A DNA stretch of 60,938 nt, taken from an uncultured Bacteroidia bacterium. Its GTDB lineage: Bacteria > Bacteroidota > Bacteroidia > Bacteroidales > UBA932. The notes under the pieces were generated by a model. It did not search any database, was not told the origin of the DNA, and saw only the letters and a program-made list of their open reading frames with translations. The translations under genes and the position numbers were made by a program. Shown here piece after piece: positions 11,779 to 21,601 of the stretch. The stretch spans positions 1-60,938 of the forward strand of contig CACZHP010000020.1 of NCBI GenBank assembly GCA_902780935.1. Reading direction: 5' to 3'. Positions within the stretch are counted from its first letter, which is position 1. Every line of letters starts with the position of its first letter.

Positions 11779-13248
11779 ATGAGAAACCTACGAATAACAC
11801 TATCCGGACTGGTGGCGCTTTACATAACTATCCTGGCCACCGCTTTATCATGTCTGACAGCATCTGCCGCGACGCCCTTCAAGAGCGGAGTTTACAGTTA
11901 TGAGGACATCGGTGAGACCGGCACGGTCAGCGTCGCTTTCAACGAGAAGGGAGAAATCTGGTTCCACGCCTTCGTGATCAACGAGGACGGCCACTCGGCC
12001 GAGCTCACCCCAGAAGGAGGCAAGTGGATCCCGATGAAGGGCAACACCTTCAGCTACAACATCAAGTCCGACCACTGGGACTACACCCTCACCGGCAAGT
12101 TCGACCCGGAATATGAGATGCTTGAGCTGTTCGACTCCTACAACGCCGGAGGCTCCCCCTTCGGAATGGGGATGGGACTCGCGGCCCAATACCGCCACGA
12201 GGGAGGCTCTTTCGCAGATAGCAAAGGCTACATGTTCAACTTCGTGGACGAGGCGACAGCCGTTGTCCTGGCAAAGGGCGGACGGTATTCAGGAATAATA
12301 GAAGTACCTGAGAGCGTGACTATTGACGGAGAGGATTATCCCGTGGTTGGGATCGGCGACAGCGCGTTCACCGGCAACTATGACGTAACGGAGGTCCGCC
12401 TCCCCTATAAGGACCAGTATATCACACCGGGAGCCTTCTGGGGCAGCGGCATCCCCTACGACTGGGAGAGCTTGAACAAACCCAGTTACGTCTATCCCGA
12501 CAAAGATCTCTTCGAGTTCGTCACCCCCAACGATCAGGAGACTGAATACGACTACTCAATGAATAACTGGCTGATATTCAAGCAGAATGTCGGCAGGCTT
12601 TTCTTCGTTAGGGACAACTCCAAGGATGAGGACGCCAAATGGGGCTGCTACCTTGCCGATCCCAGCCAGTCAAAGGGCATCCACTATGAGCTGCGCACCT
12701 ACGACGTGCTTCGAAAACAGATGTTCAGGGGATATGACAACTACGACGTCATCGCCCTCGCGGCCGACAGCCGGTTCGCTGCCTTCCATGAGTTCCCGTC
12801 CTTCAGCCGCTGGAAATACCCCGAGCCGGAGGTTCCGCTGGACTTGGTCTATGAGCAGGAACTTGAGAAGAAGTTCGGCCGGAAGGTAATGTATTCCAGA
12901 AGAGTAGCCCAGCTAAGGGAATCAAACAGGGCCTTCGGGATGGTCGAGTTTGAGCATAAAGGCAAAGAGGCAATGGTGGCGTTCGCGTGGATCGATTACG
13001 GCGAGATCACGGCGACATATTCCATAAAGGCTGAATTCGACCCCAATGAACCCTACAGCATCTGGAACGTTGATCTCGAGGAATATGGCACCCCCGAGGT
13101 GATCTCCATCGCCCTCGACCCGCAGGACAATCCTATCATCTGGTTCAACCATCCGGCTCCCGAAAGCAGGAACATGATGGGACTCCGCAAGGTTGGTAAC
13201 AAACTCGTCCCCTTCGGCGAAGATCATTGGTACGTCGCTGTCGACTAA
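11779..13248 (+). CDS. Secreted protein with one BspA-like leucine-rich repeat
   Basis: A 489-residue protein of unknown function. The ATG at 11779 gives a clear signal peptide (MRNLRITLSGLVALYITILA, then cleavage near ASAA). The ATG nine codons upstream falls inside the rpoC terminator stem and is rejected. About residues 165-205 (GGRYSGIIEVPESVTIDGED, then YPVVGIGDSAFTGNYDVTEV) match the pattern of a single LRR_5/BspA-like repeat, common on Bacteroidales surface proteins. The rest is rich in aromatic and acidic residues and has no recognised domain. It is probably exported to the periplasm or surface. Confidence 0.7.
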   Translation: MRNLRITLSGLVALYITILATALSCLTASAATPFKSGVYSYEDIGETGTVSVAFNEKGEIWFHAFVINEDGHSAELTPEGGKWIPMKGNTFSYNIKSDHWDYTLTGKFDPEYEMLELFDSYNAGGSPFGMGMGLAAQYRHEGGSFADSKGYMFNFVDEATAVVLAKGGRYSGIIEVPESVTIDGEDYPVVGIGDSAFTGNYDVTEVRLPYKDQYITPGAFWGSGIPYDWESLNKPSYVYPDKDLFEFVTPNDQETEYDYSMNNWLIFKQNVGRLFFVRDNSKDEDAKWGCYLADPSQSKGIHYELRTYDVLRKQMFRGYDNYDVIALAADSRFAAFHEFPSFSRWKYPEPEVPLDLVYEQELEKKFGRKVMYSRRVAQLRESNRAFGMVEFEHKGKEAMVAFAWIDYGEITATYSIKAEFDPNEPYSIWNVDLEEYGTPEVISIALDPQDNPIIWFNHPAPESRNMMGLRKVGNKLVPFGEDHWYVAVD

Positions 13249-13296
13249 TGCCCGATTTTTGCAATATGATTCTCAGACACTAAAAATCCTGATGAT

Positions 13297-13632
13297 ATGA
13301 AAAAGTTATTGATTACCCTGGTGCTGGCTCTGATCGGCGTGGCCGCTTCGGGCCAGACAGTCTATAGCTGCGACTACAAGAGCGAGGCTCAGGTCAAGGT
13401 CTATGTGACAAAGTACAAGAGCGAGGCCGACCTGGTCGTGTACAAAGCCGACTACAAGAGCGAGGCTGACGCCAACAAGGGTATCTGGTACTTCGTCAAG
13501 TACAAGAGCGAAGCCAAAAAGAAAATCTACTTCGTCGATTACAAGAGCGAGGCGGATCTCGTGATCTATTTCGCCGACTACAAGAGCGAGGCCGGCTGGA
13601 GGAACAACTCCAAAAAACACCTGATGTTCTGA
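13297..13632 (+). CDS. Small exported KSEA-repeat protein (DUF6150-like)
   Basis: A 111-residue protein with a signal peptide (MKKLLITLVLALIGVAASGQ). The mature part is almost wholly six copies of a short repeat centred on YKSEA: CDYKSEAQVKVY, TKYKSEADLVVY, ADYKSEADANKG, VKYKSEAKKKIY, VDYKSEADLVIY and ADYKSEAGWRNN. The pattern matches the Bacteroidetes family I know as DUF6150, whose function is unknown. Alternating hydrophobic residues suggest short beta strands. It is expected in the periplasm. Confidence 0.8.
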   Translation: MKKLLITLVLALIGVAASGQTVYSCDYKSEAQVKVYVTKYKSEADLVVYKADYKSEADANKGIWYFVKYKSEAKKKIYFVDYKSEADLVIYFADYKSEAGWRNNSKKHLMF

Positions 13633-13649
13633 CAAATAGAAATAGATTC

Positions 13650-16600
13650 ATGACAGCAAAATCATTTACCTGCCGCTGGAGCCTTTTGGCCCTGACGGCG
13701 GTTTTGTCGTTTATTTCCCCAAACTTTTCCTCGGCCCAGTCTGTCGGAATAGCTCCCGACGCCAAAACCCTCGGAGCCGCATTCAGTCCAGCGGATGAAG
13801 CGGCTTTCAAACAGCCTGAAAAGGTGTTTTATCCTGAGACATGGTTCCATTTCATCGGAGGAAATGTCTCAAAGGAAGGTATTGACGCCGACCTGAAGGC
13901 CATAGCCGACGCCAAGATCTCGGGAGTGCAGTGGTTCCACGGTTATTTCGGCGGCCCCTGGCCGGCAACTGGCCACCAGCTCACTACCCTGAGCCCCGAA
14001 TGGGAGGAAATGGTCGGTAATCTTGGCTCAAAGGCAAAGGAACTTGGCTTGAGGCTCACAGTTCAGACCTGCCCGGGATGGTCTATGGCAGGTGGTCCTT
14101 GGATCCAGCCGGAGAACGCGATGAGAAAGCTTGTGTGGTCGAGAACCGATATTCAGGCCGGACAGAAAGCCACCGCCGCCCTCCCGAAAGGCGACCCTTC
14201 GACCGAGACCTGGAAAGATTACCGCGACATCGCTGTCCTGGCTTTCCCGACCCCTCTGGGCGACACCGGACAAGCCCTTCTTCCCGAGAATATCAACGGG
14301 CCTGAAGAATGGAAAACCCTCCTCAGTGGCCTAGGCAGCAATGATATCCAGCTTAAACCCGGCACAACAACTACCGTGACCTTCACCCTGCCGAAGGGCC
14401 AGGTGATCCGCACATTGGAACTGCCTCCCGTAGGCGCTTTCAGCCATAGCTTCTGCTACGACCCAGGAGTCCATGTCAAACTGACCGGTAAAGTCGCGGG
14501 AGAGGATAAAGTCCTCATTGACGCTGACTTCCCGATGAGCAACTGGCAGGACGGAGGCGAGAACAACATGGTGTTCGCCTGCAACGAGGTGAAGGATGTC
14601 CAGGAATATACATTTACCCTGACCAATGCCCACCCGGCGAGCGTCAGGTTCATCCGTTTCTGGTCCGCCGCCATGAAGAACAGCTGGAGAGGTGAGGCTG
14701 GCTGGACTCTTATTGCCAAGGAACCCGACCAGCAGCACACTGAGCAGGATCCCCTCGCTTTTGTCAAGACCAAGGATATCATCGACATTTCTGACAAGAT
14801 GACCCCTGACGGCCGTTTGAATTGGACAGCGCCATCCGGAGACTACCCTCAAGGCACTTGGACAGTACTGAGGATCGGACATGTCAATGCCGGGAAGCGC
14901 AACTCCCCCGCCCCTCCCGAAGCGACCGGCTGGGAATGCAGCAAATTCGACCCCAAGGGAGCGGAGGTGCAGTTCGCCAACTATGTCGGCATGCTAAAGG
15001 ACGGCCCTCTCCATGACAGCGCCAACGGAATGCTGATGGACAGCTGGGAGTGCAACACCCAGACCTGGACCTACACCATGGAGGAGGATTTCAAGGAGAC
15101 GGCCGGATATTCACTTAAGGACAAGCTCCCAGCCCTTATGGGCTATGTGCTTGACAGCCAAGAGGCGACGAGCCAATTCCTGATAGATTGGAGAAGGACT
15201 GCCAACAAACTCTACTGCGAGAATTTCTTCAAGAAGATGACCGACCTGGCCCACGCCAAGGGCCTCGAGGTCCAATTCGAGACAGCGGGAAGCGATGTCG
15301 TCACCATGGACCCGATGGAGTATTTCAAATACGCCGATGTCCCAATGTGCGAGTTCTGGCAGCCATTCAGCGAGGGATATGTTGGAGACCTTGACTTCAA
15401 GCCCATCCATCCCACCGCCTCCGCCGCCCACATCTACGGAAAACCAAGGGTGGCTGCGGAGAGCTTCACAAGTTTCTCCCTGACATGGGACGAGCATTGG
15501 CAGATGCTGAAGGAAGTAGCCAACTTCAACATGGCTGAAGGCGTGACCCACAATGTGTTCCACACCTACACCCACAACCCCCAGATCGGTTTCCTGCCCC
15601 CGGGAACCAGTTTCGCAAACAACATCGGAACCCCGTTCCTGAGGGGACAGACTTGGTGGAAATACATGGACCACTTCACGACCTATCTCGCCCGCACAAG
15701 CTACCTGCTTGAGAGGGGTCGTCCGGTCCAGGACGTTCTCTGGTACCTAGGCGATGAGGTCGGTCACAAACCCTCACAATACACCAGGAGCGGAAAACGC
15801 CAGAGTGGAGAGATCCGTTTCCCCGAGGGATTCAAATATGACTACTGCAACCCGGACGCCCTGCTGACCCGCATGAGCGTCAAGGATGGGAAGATCGTCA
15901 CTCCGGAAGGTATTGAATATGAGGTGCTTTGGATTCCCGAAAATGAGAGGATGCTCCCCGGGACCGTCGAAAAGATCGGGGAACTGCTGAAGGCCGGAGC
16001 CAAAGTGATCGCTAATGCCCCCACCGGTGTCGCCACCCTCAAAGATGGCGAGGCTGATAAATTGGCCAAGGCTGTCGAGTCAGTCTGGAGCGGAACCTCC
16101 AAGGGTGTCAACAAGATTGGCAAGGGTCGTCTGGCTGTCGGAATGAGCCTCGACGAGGCCCTGAAGGCGTTCGGGCTGAAGCCCCACATTGAAGATGGCG
16201 GAGCCGAGATCATCTGGAACGAGAGAGAGGTCCAAGGAGCCCGCTGGTATTATATCGCCGCTCCTGTCGGAGAAGCCTTTGACGGGATTATCCGCCTTGA
16301 GGGCAAGGGGAAAGCCGAATGGTGGGATCCAGTCAGCGGAACCGTCAAGTCGTTGAAAGCCAAGGGCTGGGGCAGGATGAAAAAGATCCATCTGGATCTC
16401 GCGAAAGCCGAGAGCGGTTTCGTGGTATTCCGTAATGGATCCTCATCTCCGAGCGTCAAGGAGAGAGCCTTCGCCAAGGCAGCGCCTAAAGGCAGCGTCG
16501 CGGTCGAGAATTGGACGGTCAGATTCCCCGACGGTTGGGGCGCGCCTGCCGAGCCTGTTTCCCTGAAGGAGCTGAAACCGTGGAAAGACATGCCTCTCGG

Positions 16601-16964
16601 AGACGAGGGCAAATCCTTCTCCGGAACCGCCACTTACGAGACGACTTTCACCATCGGCAAGGACCAGTTGGGCAAAGAACTCACCCTTGATCTCGGAAAA
16701 GTCGATTTCATCGCCGACGTGAAGGTCAACGGGAAGAGCGCCGGAGTCCTCTGGACAGAGCCTTATATACTGAATATCAAGGATTTGGTACAAGAGGGAG
16801 AGAACAAACTCACCGTCGATGTGACCGGCACATGGTACAACCGCCTGGCCTATGACGCCTCGAAGCCCGAGGCCGAGAGGAAGACCTGGACGATAGCCGG
16901 TCCCGCCGCCGGAAGTGAGTTCCACGACTCTGGCCTCCTCGGACCGGTCAAGATTGAATACTAA
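13650..16964 (+). CDS. GH106-like glycoside hydrolase (alpha-L-rhamnosidase type)
   Basis: A 1104-residue exported enzyme; the signal peptide ends near SSAQ (about residue 30). The catalytic part begins with WFHFIGGNVSKEGIDADLKA and DAKISGVQWFHG, and continues with LRLTVQTCPGWSMAGGPWI, a pattern seen in the large GH106/PF17132-type family. The C-terminal 150 residues (ATYETTFTIGKDQLGKELTL, DVKVNGKSAGVLWTEPY, NKLTVDVTGTWYNRLAYDAS) form the galactose-binding-like beta-sandwich typical of this architecture. Family membership is by recognition. Rhamnosidase specificity is inferred, as many relatives are uncharacterised. GH51 follows 27 bases later. Confidence 0.7.
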   Translation: MTAKSFTCRWSLLALTAVLSFISPNFSSAQSVGIAPDAKTLGAAFSPADEAAFKQPEKVFYPETWFHFIGGNVSKEGIDADLKAIADAKISGVQWFHGYFGGPWPATGHQLTTLSPEWEEMVGNLGSKAKELGLRLTVQTCPGWSMAGGPWIQPENAMRKLVWSRTDIQAGQKATAALPKGDPSTETWKDYRDIAVLAFPTPLGDTGQALLPENINGPEEWKTLLSGLGSNDIQLKPGTTTTVTFTLPKGQVIRTLELPPVGAFSHSFCYDPGVHVKLTGKVAGEDKVLIDADFPMSNWQDGGENNMVFACNEVKDVQEYTFTLTNAHPASVRFIRFWSAAMKNSWRGEAGWTLIAKEPDQQHTEQDPLAFVKTKDIIDISDKMTPDGRLNWTAPSGDYPQGTWTVLRIGHVNAGKRNSPAPPEATGWECSKFDPKGAEVQFANYVGMLKDGPLHDSANGMLMDSWECNTQTWTYTMEEDFKETAGYSLKDKLPALMGYVLDSQEATSQFLIDWRRTANKLYCENFFKKMTDLAHAKGLEVQFETAGSDVVTMDPMEYFKYADVPMCEFWQPFSEGYVGDLDFKPIHPTASAAHIYGKPRVAAESFTSFSLTWDEHWQMLKEVANFNMAEGVTHNVFHTYTHNPQIGFLPPGTSFANNIGTPFLRGQTWWKYMDHFTTYLARTSYLLERGRPVQDVLWYLGDEVGHKPSQYTRSGKRQSGEIRFPEGFKYDYCNPDALLTRMSVKDGKIVTPEGIEYEVLWIPENERMLPGTVEKIGELLKAGAKVIANAPTGVATLKDGEADKLAKAVESVWSGTSKGVNKIGKGRLAVGMSLDEALKAFGLKPHIEDGGAEIIWNEREVQGARWYYIAAPVGEAFDGIIRLEGKGKAEWWDPVSGTVKSLKAKGWGRMKKIHLDLAKAESGFVVFRNGSSSPSVKERAFAKAAPKGSVAVENWTVRFPDGWGAPAEPVSLKELKPWKDMPLGDEGKSFSGTATYETTFTIGKDQLGKELTLDLGKVDFIADVKVNGKSAGVLWTEPYILNIKDLVQEGENKLTVDVTGTWYNRLAYDASKPEAERKTWTIAGPAAGSEFHDSGLLGPVKIEY

Positions 16965-16991
16965 TCCAGAAGTATTATAATAGATAATAGA

Positions 16992-18530
16992 ATGAGAACC
17001 AGCCACATAAAGATAGCATTACTCACGATAGCCTTGAGCGTGACAAGCCTTCACGCCCAGAACTCTTTCATGGTCAAGGCCTCGGAAGGGCGTTCGGAAT
17101 ATAACCCCATGATATTCGGAGCCTTCCTGGAGCATTTCGACAACCAGGTCTATGGCGGAGTCTTCTGCCCCGGGAGCCCTCTTGCTGACGAGGACGGGTT
17201 CCGCAAGGATGTGATCGAGGCTGTCAAGGAACTCAAGGTCCCGATCGTCAGGTGGCCGGGCGGTTGTTTCGTGTCAGCCTACCACTGGAAAGACGCGGTG
17301 GGGCCGAACCGTCAGGCCGTCTGGGACAAGGCATGGCAGGTCGAGGATCCGAACACCTTCGGAACCGACGAGTTCGTCAAATGGTGCCGCAAGGTAGGCT
17401 GCGAGCCTTTCATCTGCACCAACGCCGGAACCGGCACGATGGAAGAGATGAGCGACTGGGTGGAATATTGCAACCAGACCAAAGGAAAATTCGCCCGCCA
17501 GAGGGCTGAGAACGGCCATCCGGAGCCGTTCAACGTCAAATATTGGAGCATCGGCAACGAGAACTGGGGAATGCATGAGCTCGGCGAGAAAAGTATCGAC
17601 GAGTGGTGTCCGCTGGTGACCGAGAGCGCTAAACTGATGCTGAGCGCCGACAAGAATATTCATCTCTTCGCGGCTGCTACGACTAACCGGGAGTGGACCT
17701 CGCCCCTTCTAAAAAAAGCAGGTTATCTGCTTGATTATGTGTCAATCCACGGCTACTGGATCTGGCACGACATGAGCAAGGATCCCAACACCTACCTCCA
17801 GTGCATGATGAAGACAGACGATCCGGAAACGGGAATCAGCAAGACAATCAGCATCCTCGATGAGGCTGGTTACGGAGACAGAATCAAGATCGCTTTTGAC
17901 GAGTGGAACCTCCGCGGATGGTACCATCCCGGAATCGCTGACCTGAAGAAGGGATATGACTATGCCGCCCGCCGTGAGAACGACTTCGCCTACACCTACA
18001 CCATGGCGGACGCCATCTTCTCCGCTTGCTTCCTCAACACCTGTCTCCGCCATTCGGACTATGTGGACATCGCCTGCATCTCCCCTATCACCAACACCAG
18101 GGGACCGATATTCGTACATCCCGATGGAATCGTCCGCAGGACCCACTTCTACACGATGAAGATGTATTCCAACGACTTGCTTCCATATGTCGTCCCCACC
18201 GCCGACATAGTGGAGGATCTTTCGGATGGCGACAAATCGACCGGAGTCCTCGACATCCTTCTGACCTCTGACAAAGAAGGGAAGAAATATGTCTGCTCGG
18301 TCTCCAATAAGCACCCCGAGAAAGCCGTCCCTCTCACTCTTGACTTCAAGGGAATGGGAATAAAGGCCCCGAAGAAGGTCGCGGCGAGGATCCTCTCCGG
18401 TAATTCCGCCCTGGACTACAACGACATCGGAGACGAGCATGTCAAGCCCTACGACACCGCCCTTCCCGTAAGCAAGGACGGAACCGTCTCAATACCAGCC
18501 CATTCAGTCACTTTCCTATTCTTCGAATAA
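16992..18530 (+). CDS. GH51 alpha-L-arabinofuranosidase
   Basis: A 512-residue enzyme that releases terminal alpha-L-arabinofuranose from arabinan, arabinoxylan or arabinogalactan. The signal peptide (residues 1-22, ending SLHAQ) places it in the periplasm. GH51 hallmarks are FGAFLEHFDNQVYGG (about 42-56), VRWPGGCFVSAYHWKD, the acid/base glutamate in SIGNENWG (Glu190) and the nucleophile in FDEWN (Glu304). The C-terminal beta-sandwich ends VSIPAHSVTFLFFE. The next gene starts 3 bases after its stop, so they are almost certainly co-transcribed. Confidence 0.92.
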   Translation: MRTSHIKIALLTIALSVTSLHAQNSFMVKASEGRSEYNPMIFGAFLEHFDNQVYGGVFCPGSPLADEDGFRKDVIEAVKELKVPIVRWPGGCFVSAYHWKDAVGPNRQAVWDKAWQVEDPNTFGTDEFVKWCRKVGCEPFICTNAGTGTMEEMSDWVEYCNQTKGKFARQRAENGHPEPFNVKYWSIGNENWGMHELGEKSIDEWCPLVTESAKLMLSADKNIHLFAAATTNREWTSPLLKKAGYLLDYVSIHGYWIWHDMSKDPNTYLQCMMKTDDPETGISKTISILDEAGYGDRIKIAFDEWNLRGWYHPGIADLKKGYDYAARRENDFAYTYTMADAIFSACFLNTCLRHSDYVDIACISPITNTRGPIFVHPDGIVRRTHFYTMKMYSNDLLPYVVPTADIVEDLSDGDKSTGVLDILLTSDKEGKKYVCSVSNKHPEKAVPLTLDFKGMGIKAPKKVAARILSGNSALDYNDIGDEHVKPYDTALPVSKDGTVSIPAHSVTFLFFE

Positions 18531-18533
18531 GTC

Positions 18534-20549
18534 ATGTTCACAGCATTAACCAGCCTCTTGTTGGCACTCACGTTCCAGATCCTGCCCCAGCCCCAGTCCG
18601 TAGAGGTTCTTTCAGGCAAAGGGATCGACTATTCAGACTTGACCCATATTCAGTTGGCCGACGGTCTGGATAAAGAGACGCTGCCTGACCTGATTAGATC
18701 TCTGCCCCTGTCTTCCTCCAAAGGGAAGGGAATCATCCTGTCCTTGACAGAGACTGGAGTACCCGAGTCGGAGGAAGGCTACATCCTCGAGGTGAGGCGT
18801 GATGGAGTCCGGATCAGATCCCGGGACCTGAGCGGGCTGTTTTACGGATGCCAGACCCTCCAGCAACTGATGGAAGACAGCCGGGACAGCGGGACCCCGA
18901 TTCCACAGATGAGGATAAACGACTATCCGGCAATAGCTTACCGTGCCGTCCATTGGGACACGAAGCACCATCTTGACCGGATGGAATATTACTACAAAGA
19001 GATTGACAGGCTCGCCCGGTACAAGGTCAATGCTGTGATCTGGGAGATAGAGGACAAGTTGGGTTACACCCGGCGCCCTGAGATCGCCTCTCCCAACGCC
19101 ATCAGCAAACAGGAGATGAAGGCTCTGTGCCGGTACGCCAAAGACCGCCATGTCGAAATCTCTCCGCTGGTGCAGGGCCTCGGACACGCCTCGTTCATCC
19201 TGAAACACCACTGGGAACTGCGGGAGAACCCTGCCAGTGACTGGGAGTTCTGTCCCTCAAATCCAGAGACTTACGAGCTCCAGTTCGACCTCTACAAAGA
19301 TGCCCTGGAGGCGATGCCGTACGGGAAATATCTCCACATCGGAGGGGATGAGATCTCCGCGATCGGCATTGACGAGCGTTGCAAGGCCACCGGCAAGACC
19401 GCTTTCGAGCTGCAGATGTACTGGCTTGGGAAAGTCTGCGATTTCGCCAGGGAAAACGGGAGAATCCCTATCTTCTGGGACGACATGCCCCTGAAATACG
19501 GGGATGTGATGCGTTTTTCAAATGTCCAGTCTGAAGAAGAGGTCGCCCGGACATGGAATAGCGACAAATTGGACAAGAGCATCAACCTGTTCCCGAAAGA
19601 CTGCGTCTATATGCGCTGGCTCTACGGAGACGCCACGGTCGCTGGCCACAGGCGTATTCTCCAATGGTACAGGGACTCCGGCCTGACCGTGATGGGAGCC
19701 ACAGCGGCCTCATACGGAGCCTCCCCTTACCTGCCGCGAAACGACACGAACGCCGGGATCATCCAGGGTTTCAGCCAGTTAGTCGCTGAGAACAATCTTG
19801 CCGGCATCCTCGCTACGGCATGGGACGACGGTTCTCCCCACCTGGAGACCGTCTGGAGAGGCTATATCGCCCAGGCTGAGTTCGGATGGAACCCGACCGG
19901 CAGGAGCATCGAGGAATTCAAGAAGGCTCATGCCCAGCGTGAGTTCGGTTTCCCGTCCGAGGACAACACGATCGAATTCATCAACGAGATGGAGCGGCTG
20001 GCATTCTTCTTCGACGGTGCCTTGGTCTCTTCCGGAAGGAGGAATCCCGCCTGGGGCACGAGCGACTTCAAGCTTATCTCACTCCCGGATCCAGAGAAAC
20101 CCGGGGAATGGAGCGAGACCTACAAGGAGAAGATCGCTAAAGCCAAGGAAGCGGACCAGCTTTACCAAGACATCCGCGTTAAAATAGAAAAAGCTCATCA
20201 GATCGCCCTGCGGGGGTATTATACCCTTGAGGTTTACGACGTTCTGAATGATCTGCTTCACTTCCCGGCGATGGTTCTGCTATCTCTAAATGAATATGAC
20301 CAAGCCTCCGGTCCGGCCGGCCGGGAACAGGCCATGAAGGGTATTGAGGAGGTTTGCTCATATTTCGAGACCATGCGCTCCCGACTGCTTGAGACTTACT
20401 CCAAGACCAGGTTCATGGAACAGCCGGAAGGCTACCTGCCCGACCAGAACCGCCATAATCACCTGTCCGCCAAGACCATGAGCAGCGACTGGATCTTCTA
20501 TTATGAGCTTCCAATGGTGAAGGCTCTTCGGAAATGGCAAGGACAATAG
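18534..20549 (+). CDS. GH20-type beta-N-acetylhexosaminidase
   Basis: A 671-residue enzyme with an N-terminal GH20b-like domain (LPQPQSVEVLSGKG through RSRDLSGLFYGCQTLQQL) and a TIM barrel carrying HIGGDE (catalytic Asp272-Glu273). VHWDTKHHLDRMEYYYKEID opens the barrel. A long helical C-terminal region of about 200 residues follows and has no assigned role. The N-terminus MFTALTSLLLALTFQ is short but hydrophobic, so export is likely. It removes terminal beta-GlcNAc/GalNAc. Variants of this family cleave altered substrates, so exact specificity is open. Confidence 0.85.
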   Translation: MFTALTSLLLALTFQILPQPQSVEVLSGKGIDYSDLTHIQLADGLDKETLPDLIRSLPLSSSKGKGIILSLTETGVPESEEGYILEVRRDGVRIRSRDLSGLFYGCQTLQQLMEDSRDSGTPIPQMRINDYPAIAYRAVHWDTKHHLDRMEYYYKEIDRLARYKVNAVIWEIEDKLGYTRRPEIASPNAISKQEMKALCRYAKDRHVEISPLVQGLGHASFILKHHWELRENPASDWEFCPSNPETYELQFDLYKDALEAMPYGKYLHIGGDEISAIGIDERCKATGKTAFELQMYWLGKVCDFARENGRIPIFWDDMPLKYGDVMRFSNVQSEEEVARTWNSDKLDKSINLFPKDCVYMRWLYGDATVAGHRRILQWYRDSGLTVMGATAASYGASPYLPRNDTNAGIIQGFSQLVAENNLAGILATAWDDGSPHLETVWRGYIAQAEFGWNPTGRSIEEFKKAHAQREFGFPSEDNTIEFINEMERLAFFFDGALVSSGRRNPAWGTSDFKLISLPDPEKPGEWSETYKEKIAKAKEADQLYQDIRVKIEKAHQIALRGYYTLEVYDVLNDLLHFPAMVLLSLNEYDQASGPAGREQAMKGIEEVCSYFETMRSRLLETYSKTRFMEQPEGYLPDQNRHNHLSAKTMSSDWIFYYELPMVKALRKWQGQ

Positions 20550-20572
20550 AACTCGCGAAATAATTCAATAAT

Positions 20573-21526
20573 ATGGACAGAAGAGATTTTATGAAGAAGA
20601 GCATGGCCGGGGCGGGCGCCCTGATAGCCACCTCGGCTCTTCCCGCGTTCGCTGACGATAAACAGCTTGTATTCCAAGGCAGGGGACGCTTCGAGCGGAT
20701 GTCCTTGAGCTACGCGACGGTAAACATCGGACTGGAAAAACCCTTCTCGGTCCTTCACCTCTCCGACAGCCATCTCACCTCCACCTACGAGGATGAGAAC
20801 GAGTGGCGCAAAGGCCAAAGTCTTTCCCGAACACGGACTTTTGGAGGACTGCAAGAAGACGCCCTGGTCTGCGCGTTGGATTGGGCCAAAAAACACGTTG
20901 ATTATATCGTCCATACCGGGGACCTCATAGACTACCAGAGCGAGGCGAACTTCGAATTGGTCAAGAAGTATTTCGGAGACAAGATGTTCGGCTCTCTCGG
21001 AAACCACGAGTTCATCCACAAGAAATGGGATAACTCGCATGCCAACGAGGGATACAAGGATGAGACCAGGAAGCGGCTTGAGGAGGTGTATCCTTTCGAT
21101 CTGGAGCTATATTCACAAGTGGTGAACGGAGTCAACTTCGTCACTTTGGACGACGTGTTCGGCTATGTGACCAAAAAACAAGTGAAGCGCTTCAAAAAAG
21201 AGGTGAAGAAGGGCCTCCCGATCGTCCTGTGCATGCATGTGCCTTTCTTCACGGAGAATATATGGAGGGCGACCCACCGGTTCTGGTACACAGACGGTCC
21301 CATGACAGACTCCGCCCTACCCGCCCTTAGAGGAGATTTCCTGACTCAGAAAGAAGATCCGACCACGCGGGAATTTATCGAATATCTCAAAAAAGAGCCT
21401 CTCCTAAAGTGCATCCTCGCCGGCCATGAGCACATCACCGTGGAGGACCAGTTCTCCCCGACATGCCGGGAATACATGGTCTCCGGAGGCTTCCTCTTCC
21501 ACGGCCGCGAGGTGATGTTTGTGTAA
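20573..21526 (+). CDS. Tat-exported calcineurin-like metallophosphoesterase
   Basis: A 317-residue phosphoesterase. The start MDRRDFMKKSMAGAGALIAT carries a Tat-like twin-arginine signal (RRDFMKK), so it is probably exported folded with metals bound. Metal-binding motifs in order are LSDSH (Asp65, His67), HTGDLID (116-120), GNHE (143-146), a histidine in VLCMHVP, and GHEH near the C-terminus. The substrate is unknown; in glycan loci such enzymes may remove phosphate from glycans or oligosaccharides (inference). It starts 23 bases after the GH20 gene and ends the first enzyme run. Confidence 0.85.
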   Translation: MDRRDFMKKSMAGAGALIATSALPAFADDKQLVFQGRGRFERMSLSYATVNIGLEKPFSVLHLSDSHLTSTYEDENEWRKGQSLSRTRTFGGLQEDALVCALDWAKKHVDYIVHTGDLIDYQSEANFELVKKYFGDKMFGSLGNHEFIHKKWDNSHANEGYKDETRKRLEEVYPFDLELYSQVVNGVNFVTLDDVFGYVTKKQVKRFKKEVKKGLPIVLCMHVPFFTENIWRATHRFWYTDGPMTDSALPALRGDFLTQKEDPTTREFIEYLKKEPLLKCILAGHEHITVEDQFSPTCREYMVSGGFLFHGREVMFV

Positions 21527-21532
21527 TATTAG

Positions 21533-21578
21533 TAACTATTTTTCTGTTCTATCGTTGGATATAATAGAAAAATAGTTA
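21533..21578 (+). promoter_or_regulatory. Inverted repeat overlapping the hicA promoter
   Basis: TAACTATTTTTCT (21533-21545) and AGAAAAATAGTTA (21566-21578) are perfect 13-bp inverted arms 20 bp apart. The right arm runs into the -7 box at 21577. The arrangement fits an operator for HicB, whose family represses its own operon; the assignment is inferred. Confidence 0.6.
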
Positions 21579-21584
21579 TTTTTG
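21555..21584 (+). promoter_or_regulatory. Bacteroidetes-type promoter of hicAB
   Basis: A -33 TTG at 21555-21557 and a consensus -7 TATTTTTG at 21577-21584 are spaced 19 bp apart, matching the Bacteroidetes TTG-N19-TAnnTTTG pattern. The start codon of hicA is 17 bases downstream. Confidence 0.6.
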
Positions 21585-21601
21585 TAACTGATACTTTTAC
21601 T

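Noticed and set aside
13372-13600. Regularly spaced TACAAGAGCGARGC repeats considered as a CRISPR array
   Set aside because: They encode the YKSEA protein repeats in frame, spacing is uneven, and no cas genes are present.
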